64,000 bases of DNA, from contig NZ_WBUE01000008.1 in NCBI RefSeq assembly GCF_009026145.1, forward strand, positions 87,274-151,273. Reading direction: 5' to 3'. Each line of letters opens with the position of its first letter. Positions within the stretch are counted from its first letter, which is position 1. The notes beneath the pieces were generated by a model. The model was not told the origin of the DNA, searched no databases, and saw nothing but the letters and a program-made list of their open reading frames with translations. Position numbers and translations under genes: made by a program. The DNA comes from Hyphomicrobium sp. GTDB lineage: Bacteria > Pseudomonadota > Alphaproteobacteria > Rhizobiales > Hyphomicrobiaceae. This document shows, piece by piece, positions 63,911-64,000 of the stretch.

Positions 63911-64000
63911 TCAGGACTGCGGGCCGCCCAGGGACGAGGGCGGAGGCGGGCCCTTGGGCGTCGTGGTGGTCGCCGCCGGCCAGTCCGGCGTGGCAGCGGG
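63911..64000 (-). CDS. C-terminal end of a leftward gene, Pro-rich
   Basis: On the minus strand the frame entering from the right edge stops with TGA at 63911-63913. The final 29 residues are Pro/Thr/Gly-rich (DWPAATTTTPKGPPPPSSL). Almost all third codon positions are G or C, as in neighbouring genes, which supports coding. recN or bamD often precedes ligA in this group, but this tail matches neither clearly. Confidence 0.4.
   Translation of the reverse strand, partial: PAATPDWPAATTTTPKGPPPPSSLGGPQS

Overview
This 64 kb window is a high-GC alphaproteobacterial chromosome segment, almost certainly from the Hyphomicrobiales (Rhizobiales). Three blocks of gene order support this: chvI-chvG-hprK-EIIA(Man)-HPr followed by ahcY-divL-tsaE/amgK-murU-addB-addA-trxA; the lipid A/Kdo block DUF4170-ABC exporter-DUF374/waaA-lpxK-DUF2093-xseA-purD; and ligA at the right end. 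The genus cannot be fixed from the sequence alone. I found no rRNA, tRNA, CRISPR array, prophage or intact insertion sequence.

Layout. 1-2.9 kb: end of a glycolate oxidase operon (glcE partial, glcF) plus a metallophosphatase. 3.1-5.8 kb: hisS and ubiA. 6.2-14.2 kb: envelope block (DUF4170, MsbA-type exporter, a Cys-phosphatase, a DUF374-WaaA fusion, lpxK, DUF2093) and xseA. 14.3-21.6 kb: purD, a patatin lipase, a DUF4239 membrane protein, tadA, rluB, rsmD, a PspC-domain protein, a TPR-cytochrome c fusion and a secreted protein. 21.6-25.0 kb is the most accessory-looking stretch: a long non-coding region, a DUF559 endonuclease gene between 25-bp inverted repeats, an unrecognised protein coupled to a HAD phosphatase, and an apparently emptied copy of the DUF559 repeat unit. 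25.0-31.4 kb: thioredoxin-fold protein with a His/Cys tail, a GT-C glycosyltransferase, pyrE, a coiled-coil L,D-transpeptidase and a HugZ-type protein. 31.5-35.6 kb: ChvI/ChvG two-component system and regulatory PTS (HprK, EIIA, HPr). 35.7-38.3 kb: orphan TadG-like protein and a Panacea-type toxin-antitoxin pair. 38.5-52.4 kb: ahcY, divL (phosphoacceptor His replaced by Tyr), TsaE-AmgK fusion, murU, addB, addA and trxA, closed by a terminator. 52.4-64 kb: small secreted protein, exported-looking Pcm, bactofilin, membrane J-domain protein, DUF3754 protein, prmA, aminopeptidase P, sulfotransferase, ligA and the tail of one more gene.

How genes work together. Much of the window concerns the cell envelope: lipid A/Kdo synthesis and export, peptidoglycan recycling (AmgK/MurU) and crosslinking (L,D-transpeptidase), bactofilin, and envelope sensing by ChvG/ChvI next to HPr kinase and PTS proteins. 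The rest is mostly housekeeping: tRNA/rRNA modification, purine and pyrimidine synthesis, AddAB and LigA repair, and SAH hydrolysis.

Several dispersed palindromic repeat families sit between genes. The most distinctive begins CTAGTGT and ends ACACTAG and occurs as paired palindromes with matching substitutions in the arms. The strongest candidates for follow-up are this repeat family, the DUF559 cassette with its deletion-like derivative, the Panacea toxin-antitoxin locus, the thioredoxin-fold protein with a metal-binding tail, and the TPR-cytochrome c fusion.
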